A DNA stretch of 38,247 bases from Puniceicoccaceae bacterium (GCA_003566795.1 PXBU01000102.1:1-38247); one strand, 5' to 3'. Positions 6,901 to 24,477 are shown, numbered from the stretch's first letter. The notes: a model not told the origin generated them from the letters alone. Made by a program: numbers and translations.

Positions 6901-9249
6901 TCACTCGGAGATGCGGATGTAGTCGGCAATACAATCCTTAAAAGCGGCCATTTTTATCGGTTTTGGGATAAACCCGGCCATACCAGCTGCGTAGCATTCA
7001 CCTTGGACATCCGGACTGACGTGCGCCGTGAGCCCGACGATGGGGGTTTCACGATTGGGTGCGTCGGGCTTGAGGATTTCCCGTGTGGCTTCGAGTCCAT
7101 TCATTACCGGCATGCTCAGGTCCATCAGGACCAATTCATAGGCTCGGGTTTGGCACATCTCAACGGCGGATTGTCCGTTCTCGGCCCAGTCTACCTGAAG
7201 CCCCCAACGCTTGAGCATGTTTTGGGCAACAAACGCGTTGGCTGCATTGTCCTCGACCAGAAGAACCTTCCCGTCCCGCGCGGTTTCAGCCACCTTGCTG
7301 GGGTGAGTCTTTCGCGGCGGGTTTTTTGCCGGGCCCCCTGCATCGAGAGTGCAAGTGAAGCGGAAGCAGGAGCCGACGTTTGGTTGGCTTTCGGCGGTCA
7401 ATGAACCTCCCATTATGTCGGCGATCTTGCGGCAAATTGCCAGTCCGAGGCCGACGCCTTTGTAGCGCCGGGTGTTGGAGGAGTCGAATTGAGTAAAGGG
7501 AGCGAAAAGATTTTCCAGATTCTCTTGCTCAATTCCAATACCGCTGTCCTCGACTTCAATCAGTAATTCCAGCTTTTCGGGGCCGACATTTTTTTGTCCC
7601 AGACGGAGGTGGATGTCACCATCATGGGTGTATTTGCAGGCATTGCAGAGTAGCGCACTGAGGATGCGTTGCAGGAACTCGATATTACCGCTTACCCGCG
7701 TGTCTTGCTGGATGGCCTCGTAGTCTTCCGTGCCGTTTTGAATATGGATGGTTTGCTTCGGGTAATGGCCGCGGCATTTGCCTAGCGATGCCGTGCAGGA
7801 TTCCAGCAGGCGGAATTCCGCGTTTTGCTGTGCCTCCGGGTCTTCCTGTAACTGTGAGAAGAACAGGATGTCGTTGATCAAAGAAAGGAGTGTTTCACTG
7901 GAGTGATGGATTTCTTTCAGCGTGCGGATGCAGTCAGGGTCGTCGATTTCCTCCATTAGCAGGCTGGTGTAGCCCATGATTGGATTGAGCGGAGTGCGCA
8001 ACTCGTGGCTCATGACGGAGAGGAACTCGCCTTTGACGCGGTTCGCTTCTTCCGCCGCCTGTTTGGCGATCAGCAGATCCTCGGTCGCACGGCGGCGTTC
8101 CTTTTCAGCCTGTATGCTTTTCAGCGCGAAACGTAGATCTCCGGCCACTTCGCGGAACAGTTCGATCTCGTCTTCGTCCATAATCGCCGACTGGCTGGTC
8201 ATCAGCGCGATGTAGCCGACCTTATTATCAAATTTAAACTCAGCGGCGAGCAGCGCGCAATCCTCCATGCCTTCCATTACGGGAAAGTTGGGGCACTGCT
8301 CGATCGGGTTGGCGGCGAGAATGAGCCCGCCCTCTCTTTTGGTGCCTGCAATGCAATGGGGCAGTTGGCCCGATTGCAGGAAGTGTTTCAGCTTTCCGGA
8401 ATCTTTCTGTTGGGGGGCGTCGTGATAGTGTAAGGGGTTGCCGTCCTCGTCGAGCAGGGCGATCCAAGCGTGTTTGAATTCACGATCCTCAACCAGAATT
8501 TCGCATATTTTACGGATGAGAGAATCCACGTCGGTGGTGTCGACGATCGCTTTGTTTACACGGCGTATGGCACGCAGCATGGCATTGAGCATGAGCAGCT
8601 TTTGCTCGTCATGCTTGCGGTCGGTGATGTCGCGGGAGAATAAAATCGCCCGATCTTCGGTATGGCGGACGGCATCGACCCGGATGATTTTCTCGGAGCC
8701 GTCTTTGCGCTTTATCGTGCGGTCACGAGTGACGTAGCCGTCCAGGAAGATATCTTTGAAGGCCGCAGCGGTATCCTTACGCTCGTCGACTACGTTGATG
8801 TCCAGAATACTGAGCTGTTGTAGTTCCTCGGGACTGTAACCAGTCAACTTTTCTGTGGCTTCGTTGACTTCGACAAACTTGCCCGCCTTATCGATCAAGG
8901 AGATCGCAATCGGAGAATTCTTCACATAGAGTTCATATTGTGATTGGGTGTGCTTTAATTTTGAGAGGGCCTCCGTGACTTGGCGCGACCAGAATCGACA
9001 GAGGATCCAAAGCAATACGGTGGTGGCGAGGACGTAGCCCATCCCTTTGAGGGCTTCTATGGCGAGAATTAGTTGGGTATCCTCGGCTTGCCTCGACAAC
9101 CACAGGCTGGAAAGGATGATCCAGGCCGAACCGACGAAGAAGTAGATGAGCACGACACGATTTATCGTGAGGCTGGTTTTGGGAATCTGTGAGTCTGGTC
9201 GCACTGGAACAAAGGGATAAAATGAAACCCACTCGATGCGACGACGCAC
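6901..9249 (-). CDS. hybrid sensor histidine kinase (2 TM, PAS, GAF, HisKA, HATPase, receiver)
   Basis: A 782-residue membrane-bound hybrid kinase. Order: two N-terminal membrane segments (about 29-48 and 69-85) with only a short loop between them; a PAS domain (about 103-215, ending in a PAC-like LFSRDITDRK); a GAF-like domain (about 228-380). Then come HisKA with the phospho-accepting H415 in SVMSHELRTPLNP, and the HATPase domain with N536 in NACKY, the DSGIGIE box (568-574) and GVGLGLAI (598-605). A C-terminal receiver follows with acidic pocket LLVEDN (663-668), phospho-acceptor D710 and K763. All signalling residues are intact. Because the external loop is tiny, sensing is probably cytoplasmic. 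The GTG start at 9249 is supported by AGGAGGA on the minus strand (9261-9267), 11 bases upstream. No separate response regulator is adjacent. Confidence 0.9.
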   Translation of the reverse strand: MRRRIEWVSFYPFVPVRPDSQIPKTSLTINRVVLIYFFVGSAWIILSSLWLSRQAEDTQLILAIEALKGMGYVLATTVLLWILCRFWSRQVTEALSKLKHTQSQYELYVKNSPIAISLIDKAGKFVEVNEATEKLTGYSPEELQQLSILDINVVDERKDTAAAFKDIFLDGYVTRDRTIKRKDGSEKIIRVDAVRHTEDRAILFSRDITDRKHDEQKLLMLNAMLRAIRRVNKAIVDTTDVDSLIRKICEILVEDREFKHAWIALLDEDGNPLHYHDAPQQKDSGKLKHFLQSGQLPHCIAGTKREGGLILAANPIEQCPNFPVMEGMEDCALLAAEFKFDNKVGYIALMTSQSAIMDEDEIELFREVAGDLRFALKSIQAEKERRRATEDLLIAKQAAEEANRVKGEFLSVMSHELRTPLNPIMGYTSLLMEEIDDPDCIRTLKEIHHSSETLLSLINDILFFSQLQEDPEAQQNAEFRLLESCTASLGKCRGHYPKQTIHIQNGTEDYEAIQQDTRVSGNIEFLQRILSALLCNACKYTHDGDIHLRLGQKNVGPEKLELLIEVEDSGIGIEQENLENLFAPFTQFDSSNTRRYKGVGLGLAICRKIADIMGGSLTAESQPNVGSCFRFTCTLDAGGPAKNPPRKTHPSKVAETARDGKVLLVEDNAANAFVAQNMLKRWGLQVDWAENGQSAVEMCQTRAYELVLMDLSMPVMNGLEATREILKPDAPNRETPIVGLTAHVSPDVQGECYAAGMAGFIPKPIKMAAFKDCIADYIRISE

Positions 9250-9442
9250 AAGAGTCTTGTTCCTCCTGCGTGAGCACTTGGTGGATTAGTTGGAGTGGTC
9301 GTTGGCTTGGCGTGTAGTATGTAGTGCCTTTTGTTCGATTAGTAAAACTTATGGTCGTCTTCGCAAGGTTTAAAAAGTTGTCAAAGGCCGGTCGGGCGGC
9401 GATCGGATGATATTTTACATTTTATTAGCATAAGTTCACGGG

Positions 9443-9503
9443 GCAATCGCTAGCCAGCTGTTCTTTGTGCTTCATTTGCGGTGACGGCTATGCTAGCGAT
9501 TGC
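9443..9503. promoter_or_regulatory. perfect 12-bp inverted repeat in the rnhC 5' region
   Basis: GCAATCGCTAGC at 9443-9454 is matched by its exact reverse complement GCTAGCGATTGC at 9492-9503, 37 bases apart. The right arm ends five bases before the chosen rnhC start codon. No T-tract follows, so it is not an intrinsic terminator. It could be a looped operator, or a long mRNA stem that hides the rnhC translation start. Only the symmetry is seen; the role is inference. Confidence 0.6.
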
Positions 9504-9508
9504 ACCAG

Positions 9509-10498
9509 ATGCCAAAAAAGAGACAGCCATCAGCCGAAGAGGAGGGACCCAAAGCCAAGACGATGTATACCATCAAGCTCAACGACGAGCAGATGGACAA
9601 GCTGGCCGAATACCTGGAAGCGGATAACCAAGGGCCGTGGTTTCCTTATGAGGTGGCCTACTCGCTGTTTGCCTTCAAAGGAGAGAAGGTCAATGTGGTT
9701 GGCTATCAGAGCGGGAAGTTAGTGGTCTCCGGCAAGAAAACGGAAGAGTTTGTGCAAAATATTCTGGAGGCTGAAATTACCGGTGATCCGCGGCTCGGCT
9801 ATGATGAGGTGCATCATCCCGAATGGTTTGAACTGCATGCCGGCTGCGACGAGAGTGGCAAGGGTGACCTGTTTGGTCCGCTGGTGACGGCCTGCGTGGT
9901 CGCCGATGGCGACATGGTCCGGAAGTGGATCGAACTGGGGGTGGCCGACAGTAAGAAATTGACCGACAGCAGCATTCTGAAGCTGGACAAGGAAATCCGG
10001 AATACCAAGGGCGTAGTCTTTAAAACGGCTTTCGCCCGGATGCCGAAATACAACGAACTCTACAATAAATTTGACCGAAATTTAAACAAACTGCTGGCCT
10101 GGTATCATAGCAAATCTCTGATCAGCGCGTTGGACGAGCGACCTGCCCCATGGGGACTACTGGACCAGTTTACCAAACAAAAACTGGTGGACGCCTATGT
10201 GAAGGACCGCCAAGACTTCAAGTTGATTAGCCGGACCAAGGCGGAGTCCGACCCGGTGGTGGCCGCTGCCTCCATCGTAGCGCGGGCAGTTTATGTGCGG
10301 GAAATGCATCGACTCTCGCGGGAAGCGGGCGAGCCGCTGGCCAAGGGTGCGGGGGGCAAGGTGCTGGCGCAGGCAAAGCAGATTGTCGCTGAAAAGGGGG
10401 CAGCTGCCTTGAGTCAATTCGCCAAGATGCACTTTAAGACGGCCTACGAAGCCCAGGGCTTGGAGCCGCCGGCCAAGCCCAGTTGGTATAAGTATTAA
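9509..10498 (+). CDS. rnhC: ribonuclease HIII
   Basis: A 329-residue RNase H type 2 family enzyme that cleaves the RNA strand of RNA-DNA hybrids using two metal ions. The N-terminal 85 residues match the TBP-like domain (DUF3378) specific to RNase HIII (YTIKLNDEQ ... GKLVVSGKKTEEFVQNIL). The catalytic domain starts at GCDESGKGDLFGPLV (residues 112-126), where Asp114, Glu115 and Asp120 are visible. VADSKKLTD carries another conserved Asp, and ESDPVVAAASIVAR is typical of HIII. ATG 9509 lacks a clear Shine-Dalgarno. A TTG at 9500 and an ATG at 9563 (15 bases after GAGGAGGGA) are alternatives. The ATG at 9563 would still retain the whole DUF3378 domain. It is followed by a small ORF and rnhB on the same strand. 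Confidence 0.92.
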   Translation: MPKKRQPSAEEEGPKAKTMYTIKLNDEQMDKLAEYLEADNQGPWFPYEVAYSLFAFKGEKVNVVGYQSGKLVVSGKKTEEFVQNILEAEITGDPRLGYDEVHHPEWFELHAGCDESGKGDLFGPLVTACVVADGDMVRKWIELGVADSKKLTDSSILKLDKEIRNTKGVVFKTAFARMPKYNELYNKFDRNLNKLLAWYHSKSLISALDERPAPWGLLDQFTKQKLVDAYVKDRQDFKLISRTKAESDPVVAAASIVARAVYVREMHRLSREAGEPLAKGAGGKVLAQAKQIVAEKGAAALSQFAKMHFKTAYEAQGLEPPAKPSWYKY

Positions 10499-10556
10499 AG
10501 TTCATTTTCTGCTGATTTCGATCCATCTGAAAGGCTAGATTTCGAGTATTCCCAAG

Positions 10557-10721
10557 ATGAAGGAAGTCGTTCTCACAAAACCTCCCTACATGAACGCGTC
10601 GGAGCAGCGCAACGCCGACATGCATAGCCTGCTCAACATTCTCAATGTTCTGGTCGGAGAGTTGTCCTTGATTGTGCCGAATATCGAACTCCCCGCGTAT
10701 CCCGTGAACTGGACCATCTGA
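10557..10721 (+). CDS. small 54-residue ORF translationally coupled to rnhB
   Basis: ATG 10557 to TGA 10719-10721 encodes 54 residues; the final A of its stop is the first base of the rnhB ATG (TGATG overlap). Codon third positions are GC-rich like the neighbouring genes. The middle (about residues 20-40, DMHSLLNILNVLVGELSLI) should form an amphipathic or hydrophobic helix with a central histidine. The C-terminus is short and proline-containing. I do not recognise a family. A resemblance of the helix to the dimerisation helix of histidine kinases is weak and could be chance. No clear Shine-Dalgarno precedes it. Stop-start overlap with rnhB, and the lack of an independent ribosome site for rnhB, support real translation. 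Confidence 0.5.
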   Translation: MKEVVLTKPPYMNASEQRNADMHSLLNILNVLVGELSLIVPNIELPAYPVNWTI

Positions 10722-11446
10722 TGGAGCTAAATGCATTGCAGCGATACGACGCGGATCTGCTGGCGGGGCATAAATACCTGATCGGGGTCGACGAAGCGGG
10801 CAGGGGCGCATTGGCCGGGCCGGTGGTCGCGGCGGCATGTGTGTTCGAGTGTTCGTTTTTTGAGTCTCACGAAGCAGTCGCTCTATCCGCCCGGATCAAC
10901 GATTCGAAGCAGCTTCGCGCGGGTGCCCGCGATTTGTCTTTCAAGCAGATCGAGCAATTACGATCTGCCGGGCTGCTTGATTTTGCCGCCGCCGCAGCAT
11001 CCGTGCCGGAAATCGCGGAATTAAATATACTCGGTGCCACACGGCTGGCCATGCGCAGAGCTGTCGAGGAACTGGCGCAGCGAACGACAAACTGGGTGCT
11101 GCCCGAGGCCGCCGCAGCGGGCCCCCTGTTTTCTGCGGAGCGCGCGGTAAAGCTCGCCGTTGATGGACGCGCCTTAAAGCCTTTTCCCTACACGCATCAA
11201 GGTATCGTCAAAGGCGACAGCAAATCGCTGGCGATTGCGATGGCCAGTATTGTGGCGAAGGTGACGAGAGATCGTGAACTACTGCAGCTTGCCACACAAT
11301 ATCCCGAATATGGTTTTGATCAGCACAAGGGCTATGCGACTCAGGGTCACCGCCGGGCGATTCTTGCTCAAGGTGCGGTTCCAGTGCATCGCGAGCGTTT
11401 TCTGCGCAACTTAGTTGCATCGAAAGATGCCAGCCCTCACCTTTGA
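10721..11446 (+). CDS. rnhB: ribonuclease HII
   Basis: A 241-residue RNase HII that cleaves RNA-DNA hybrids and starts removal of single ribonucleotides from DNA. The signature IGVDEAGRGALAGPVV is at residues 21-36 with catalytic Asp24 and Glu25. INDSKQL supplies the third conserved Asp. Later VKGDSKSLAIAMASIVAKVTRD contains the conserved GDxKS/ASIxAKxxRD region. The C-terminal GFDQHKGYATQGHRRAI is the usual family tail. The length is normal. The start codon overlaps the stop of the preceding small ORF, suggesting translational coupling. Having both RNase HII and HIII side by side is uncommon in genome layout. Confidence 0.95.
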   Translation: MELNALQRYDADLLAGHKYLIGVDEAGRGALAGPVVAAACVFECSFFESHEAVALSARINDSKQLRAGARDLSFKQIEQLRSAGLLDFAAAAASVPEIAELNILGATRLAMRRAVEELAQRTTNWVLPEAAAAGPLFSAERAVKLAVDGRALKPFPYTHQGIVKGDSKSLAIAMASIVAKVTRDRELLQLATQYPEYGFDQHKGYATQGHRRAILAQGAVPVHRERFLRNLVASKDASPHL

Positions 11447-11524
11447 ACCAGAGCTCATTTAAACCAGCTTTTGGCCGGGGTCGGCAGAGACTTTTGGGGT
11501 AAGCGTATTTTTTGCAAATAAGTG

Positions 11525-11560
11525 TTGACTGACTCTGTTGCGAGGCGCACTTTCGCGGGC
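11525..11560 (+). promoter_or_regulatory. possible promoter for tRNA-Thr and tuf
   Basis: In the 185-bp gap between rnhB and tRNA-Thr there is TTGACT at 11525-11530, a good match to a sigma-70 -35 box, after an AT-rich stretch. The expected -10 position (about 18 bases on) holds only a poor match. The assignment is weak. No other convincing promoter and no terminator were seen in this gap. Confidence 0.25.
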
Positions 11561-11631
11561 TTTCCATTTTCCAGTCGCATTCCTGCGGGTGGATTCAGGC
11601 TCTTTACATCTCCTTTTCAAATGTGCTAGTT

Positions 11632-11706
<75 letters not shown>

Positions 11707-11762
11707 CTTAGAAAAGACAACAAACAACACCCGAAAATCTCTCATTAACAACTAACATCCAT

Positions 11763-12954
<1,192 letters not shown>

Positions 12955-12983
12955 CATCGGCCAAGGCGTTTTCCTCCAGTTTC

Positions 12984-13012
12984 GCCGAGGGCTCTGAAAT
13001 GGAGCCCTCGGC
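12984..13012 (+). terminator. terminator-like hairpin after tuf
   Basis: A perfect 11-bp stem, GCCGAGGGCTC (12984-12994) and GAGCCCTCGGC (13002-13012), with loop TGAAATG, 30 bases after the tuf stop. The following sequence (TTCGCTGTCTTAATAG) has only a weak T-run, so termination may be partial, letting some transcripts continue into tRNA-Trp and secE. Confidence 0.65.
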
Positions 13013-13046
13013 TTCGCTGTCTTAATAGTTACTAAGTATAAATTTT

Positions 13047-13122
<76 letters not shown>

Positions 13123-13134
13123 CTTTTTAATTTC

Positions 13135-13338
13135 ATGAAAAACCCGTTCTCCAGCATTCGTCTCTTTTACAAAGAGATGATGACCGAATTAAGGAAAGCC
13201 TCTTGGCCTTCCAAAACCGAACTGCGTGATTCCACCATCGTCGTCCTGATTGCGACGGTGATTCTGGGTTCTTTCATCGCACTCACTGACTTTTCGCTGA
13301 TGAACGGGGTTGAACTTTTGACCTCATGGGTTCGGTAG
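13135..13338 (+). CDS. secE: preprotein translocase subunit SecE
   Basis: A 67-residue single-span inner-membrane subunit of the SecYEG channel. The cytoplasmic amphipathic segment FYKEMMTELRKASWPSKTEL (about 11-30) carries the family's WPS motif and is followed by one membrane helix (about 34-55). ATG 13135 is preferred. A longer reading from 13093 would lie inside tRNA-Trp. Small single-helix SecE is normal outside the enterobacteria. The order tRNA-Trp, secE, nusG is canonical. Confidence 0.93.
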   Translation: MKNPFSSIRLFYKEMMTELRKASWPSKTELRDSTIVVLIATVILGSFIALTDFSLMNGVELLTSWVR

Positions 13339-13401
13339 CAGTGGCAACACCGCCTCGACTCGTCTCCTCTCATTCTTAACGATCTCTCCCATCCAGAAAC
13401 A

Positions 13402-13981
<580 letters not shown>

Positions 13982-13986
13982 CCGCT

Positions 13987-14412
13987 ATGTCTAAGAAAGT
14001 CGTAGGAGAAATCCGTTTACAATTGCCTGCTGGTTCCGCTAATCCGGCGCCGCCCGTGGGTCCCGCACTCGGTGCGCAAGGCGTTAATATCATGGGCTTC
14101 TGTAAGGAGTTCAATGCCAAGACCAAGGATCAGGCCGGCATGATTTTGCCGACTGTGATCACAGTCTATGCGGACCGCTCGTTCTCATTTATTCTTAAGT
14201 CACCACCCGCAGCGATTCTGCTTAAGAAGGCAGCCGGTATCGCCAAAGGCTCCGGTGTCCCGAATAAGGACAAAGTCGGCACCGTGACCCGCAAGCAGGT
14301 TTTGGAAATCTGCGAGACCAAGAAAAACGACCTCAATGCCAAGGATGAGGATGCCGCGTTCAACATCATTGCCGGCACTGCCCGTTCCATGGGACTGGAA
14401 GTCGTTGACTGA
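13987..14412 (+). CDS. rplK: 50S ribosomal protein L11
   Basis: A 141-residue L11, full length for the family. The N-terminal domain shows LQLPAGSANPAPPVGPALGAQGVNI with the proline-rich linker that binds release factors and thiopeptides. The C-terminal rRNA-binding domain includes GSGVPNKDKVGTVTRKQV and ends GTARSMGLEV. It binds the GTPase-associated centre of 23S rRNA. It lies six bases after nusG. Confidence 0.97.
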   Translation: MSKKVVGEIRLQLPAGSANPAPPVGPALGAQGVNIMGFCKEFNAKTKDQAGMILPTVITVYADRSFSFILKSPPAAILLKKAAGIAKGSGVPNKDKVGTVTRKQVLEICETKKNDLNAKDEDAAFNIIAGTARSMGLEVVD

Positions 14413-14422
14413 TTTTTCCGAG

Positions 14423-14437
14423 GCACGGTAATCGTGC
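14423..14437 (+). promoter_or_regulatory. small hairpin in the rplK-rplA spacer
   Basis: GCACG (14423-14427) pairs with CGTGC (14433-14437) over loop GTAAT, in the 53-base gap between rplK and rplA. In other bacteria L1 represses its own operon by binding mRNA hairpins near rplK. This site could be such a target, but no specific L1-site motif was identified. Confidence 0.25.
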
Positions 14438-14465
14438 TTTCTCCTAAACAACTAGAGATATAATC

Positions 14466-15170
14466 ATGGCCACCCAGCAAATTAAGGGAAGCAAACGCTA
14501 CCGTTCGGCCGTCGAAATGACGGACCTGACGAAGACTTACTCGGTCGAAGAAGCGTCTGCGTTACTCACTAAACTACCGAAGGCGAAGTTCGACGAGACC
14601 GTCGAGATTTATGCCCACCTTACGGTTGATCCTCGCAAAAGCGACCAGATGGTCCGCGGCACGCTCTCGCTTCCGAATGGCAGCGGTAAGACAGTCCGTG
14701 TTATCGTCTTCACTGAAAATCCGGACGAAGCCCTTGAGGCGGGTGCCGAAGAAGCCGGGCTCGATGAGCTGATCGAAAAGGTCGCCGGCGGGTGGATCGA
14801 CTTCGATGTCGCCATTGCGACCACCAGTGCGATGAAGAGCGTCCGTAAGGTTGCCCGCGTGCTGGGCCCCCGGGGACTGATGCCCAATCCGAAATCCGGC
14901 ACCGTGACCGACGATATACCTGCGGGAATCAAGGAAGTCAAAGGCGGACGTGTTGAGTTTAAAATGGATAAGACCGCCAATGTCGCGGTTGTTGTCGGCA
15001 AACGTTCCTTCTCCCCGGAAAGCCTGACGGAAAACGCCGAAGCGGCCATCAAAGCGCTGGTCAATGCCAAGCCTGATTCGGCCTCCGGCAAGTTCATTAA
15101 GAGCTTGAGCCTCAGCGCCACTATGAGCCCCGGCATTTCGATTAATCCGGCACCCTACAACAAGAGCTAA
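14466..15170 (+). CDS. rplA: 50S ribosomal protein L1
   Basis: A 234-residue L1 of normal length. It shows the family regions KFDETVEIYAHLTVDPRKSDQMVRGTL near the start, GPRGLMPNPKSGTVT in the middle (about residues 136-150), and the C-terminal KSLSLSATMSPGISIN. L1 forms the L1 stalk, which moves deacylated tRNA from the E site, and is commonly a translational repressor of its own operon. AAGGAGG right after its stop serves as the Shine-Dalgarno of rplJ. Confidence 0.97.
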   Translation: MATQQIKGSKRYRSAVEMTDLTKTYSVEEASALLTKLPKAKFDETVEIYAHLTVDPRKSDQMVRGTLSLPNGSGKTVRVIVFTENPDEALEAGAEEAGLDELIEKVAGGWIDFDVAIATTSAMKSVRKVARVLGPRGLMPNPKSGTVTDDIPAGIKEVKGGRVEFKMDKTANVAVVVGKRSFSPESLTENAEAAIKALVNAKPDSASGKFIKSLSLSATMSPGISINPAPYNKS

Positions 15171-15184
15171 GGAGGGACACACGA

Positions 15185-15703
15185 ATGAGACCAGAAAAAA
15201 AATATCTTGTAGACGAGGTTAACAATCACCTCGGAAAGTCCGATTACGTTTATCTCGCGAATTACGAGCGTATCACTGTCGACGAAACTGCTGAGCTGCG
15301 CGCGGCACTCGCCGAGCACGATGCCGAGTTCCACGTGGTGAAGAACACGATCTTCGGTGTCGCTGCTGCGGAAAAGGAGCTCCCTGATTTCAGCGAGCAC
15401 CTGAGTGGCCCGACGGCCATCATCGTCGGCGGCAACAACCCGGCCGGTGTCGCTAAAGCCTTGACCAAGTTTTTCAAGGACAAGGAAAAAGTCGACCTCA
15501 AGGTCGGCTTGCTGGGCGACAAGGCCCTGTCCAAGGAGCAAATCGAGCAATTGGCCAAGTTGCCGGGCCTCGAATCGCTTCGTGCGCAATTACTCGGATT
15601 GCTGTCACAGCCCGGAACCGGCCTCGTTCGCGTTCTTAACGCTGTCCCACAAAGCGTTCTCAATGTGCTGCAAGCCAAAGTGCGTGCAGAGGGCGGGGAA
15701 TAA
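15185..15703 (+). CDS. rplJ: 50S ribosomal protein L10
   Basis: A 172-residue L10, base of the ribosomal stalk. The N-terminal RNA-binding domain begins MRPEKKYLVDEVNNHLGKSDYVYLANYERITVDE and has the FHVVKNT motif. The C-terminal helix (after LLSQPGTGLVRVLNAVP) is the docking site for L7/L12 dimers. Only 14 bases separate it from rplA, so the classical long L10-binding leader upstream of rplJ is not present here. The structured spacer lies downstream, before rplL. A strong AAGGAGG precedes the start. Confidence 0.96.
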   Translation: MRPEKKYLVDEVNNHLGKSDYVYLANYERITVDETAELRAALAEHDAEFHVVKNTIFGVAAAEKELPDFSEHLSGPTAIIVGGNNPAGVAKALTKFFKDKEKVDLKVGLLGDKALSKEQIEQLAKLPGLESLRAQLLGLLSQPGTGLVRVLNAVPQSVLNVLQAKVRAEGGE

Positions 15704-15779
15704 TCAAAACATCAATCAAGGTACACTTTTTGCTGCTGTTTAACTGCGGCGGCCAAAAACAAAATAACCAAAAATCCGG

Positions 15780-15801
15780 TTAGGAGGAATTCGCCTCTTA
15801 A
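15780..15801 (+). promoter_or_regulatory. hairpin burying a Shine-Dalgarno sequence in the rplJ-rplL spacer
   Basis: TTAGGAGG (15780-15787) pairs with CCTCTTAA (15794-15801) over loop AATTCG, an 8-bp stem with one G-U pair. The stem covers AGGAGG completely. The nearest ATG after it (15802) opens a seven-codon frame, MSPTRGR, ending at TAA 15823-15825; the real rplL ATG is at 15847. A further repeat GGTTAG/CTAACC (15778-15783, 15822-15827) encloses the element and would compete with the stem. Position between the L10 and L12 genes suggests control of their ratio; this is inference. Confidence 0.45.
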
Positions 15802-15846
15802 ATGTCGCCGACGCGGGGACGCTAACCAATTGAAAGGTAAAACATC

Positions 15847-16230
15847 ATGGCAGATATCACAAAAGAACAAGTCGTCGAGTGGCTGAGCGCACAAACCGTG
15901 CTGGAAGTCGCCGATCTGGTAAAAGAACTCGAAGAGAAGTGGGGCGTTAGCGCTGCGGCTCCTGTTGCTGTCGCTGCTGGCGGCGCTCCTGCTGGCGGCG
16001 AAGAACCCGTTGAGGAGAAGGATGAGTTCGATGTCATCCTCAAGGCTGCTGGCTCGAATAAAATCGGTGCCATTAAGGAAGTACGTGCCATCACTGGTCT
16101 CGGACTCAAGGAAGCCAAGGAACTCGTCGAAAGCGCACCGAAGCCGGTTAAGGAAGGTGTCTCCAAGGACGAAGCTGAAGAGCTCAAGAAGAAGCTCGAA
16201 GCTGCCGGTGCCGAAGTCGAACTGAAATAA
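15847..16230 (+). CDS. rplL: 50S ribosomal protein L7/L12
   Basis: A 127-residue stalk protein, normal length. The N-terminal dimerisation domain (about 1-35, ending LEEKWG) is followed by an alanine/glycine-rich hinge (about 36-55). The C-terminal domain contains KIGAIKEVRAITGLGLKEAKELVE (about 72-95), the face that recruits translational GTPases. It is present in multiple copies per ribosome. It is preceded by an AAAGGTAAA region and by the structured rplJ-rplL spacer, and followed by the rplL-rpoB hairpin. Confidence 0.97.
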   Translation: MADITKEQVVEWLSAQTVLEVADLVKELEEKWGVSAAAPVAVAAGGAPAGGEEPVEEKDEFDVILKAAGSNKIGAIKEVRAITGLGLKEAKELVESAPKPVKEGVSKDEAEELKKKLEAAGAEVELK

Positions 16231-16280
16231 TCACGGAACAACTCCGCATTATACATTCGTTCAAATTACATTCACGCAGT

Positions 16281-16329
16281 TAGGTGAGTCCCGACCAGAA
16301 ATTGGTCGGGGCCTTGCCTAGCTGTTTTT
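16281..16329 (+). terminator. attenuator-like hairpin between rplL and rpoB
   Basis: An extended stem-loop in the 172-base rplL-rpoB gap. The upper stem is CCCGACCA (16290-16297) with TGGTCGGG (16303-16310), loop GAAAT. The lower stem is TAGGTGAG (16281-16288) with CTTGCCTA (16313-16320), two G-U pairs, separated by a small internal bulge. A T-run follows at 16325-16329. In E. coli the equivalent spacer holds a partial terminator that sets ribosomal protein versus polymerase output. A similar role is likely here but inferred. Confidence 0.6.
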
Positions 16330-16402
16330 CTCTTTCTGCCGCTTTACCACGGCAACTCCCAGGAAATTCTAAACAATCAAACCGTTAAACGGATCGAGCA
16401 TC

Positions 16403-20197
<3,795 letters not shown>

Positions 20198-20238
20198 GGA
20201 CTCCTATTTACGCAACATTTCAAAAAAAGTTTTATACT

Positions 20239-24477
<4,239 letters not shown>

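Noticed and set aside
6888..6929. Extended mutY start overlapping the kinase gene
   Set aside because: The extra 14 residues have no family similarity, and the overlap is explained by the kinase C-terminus.
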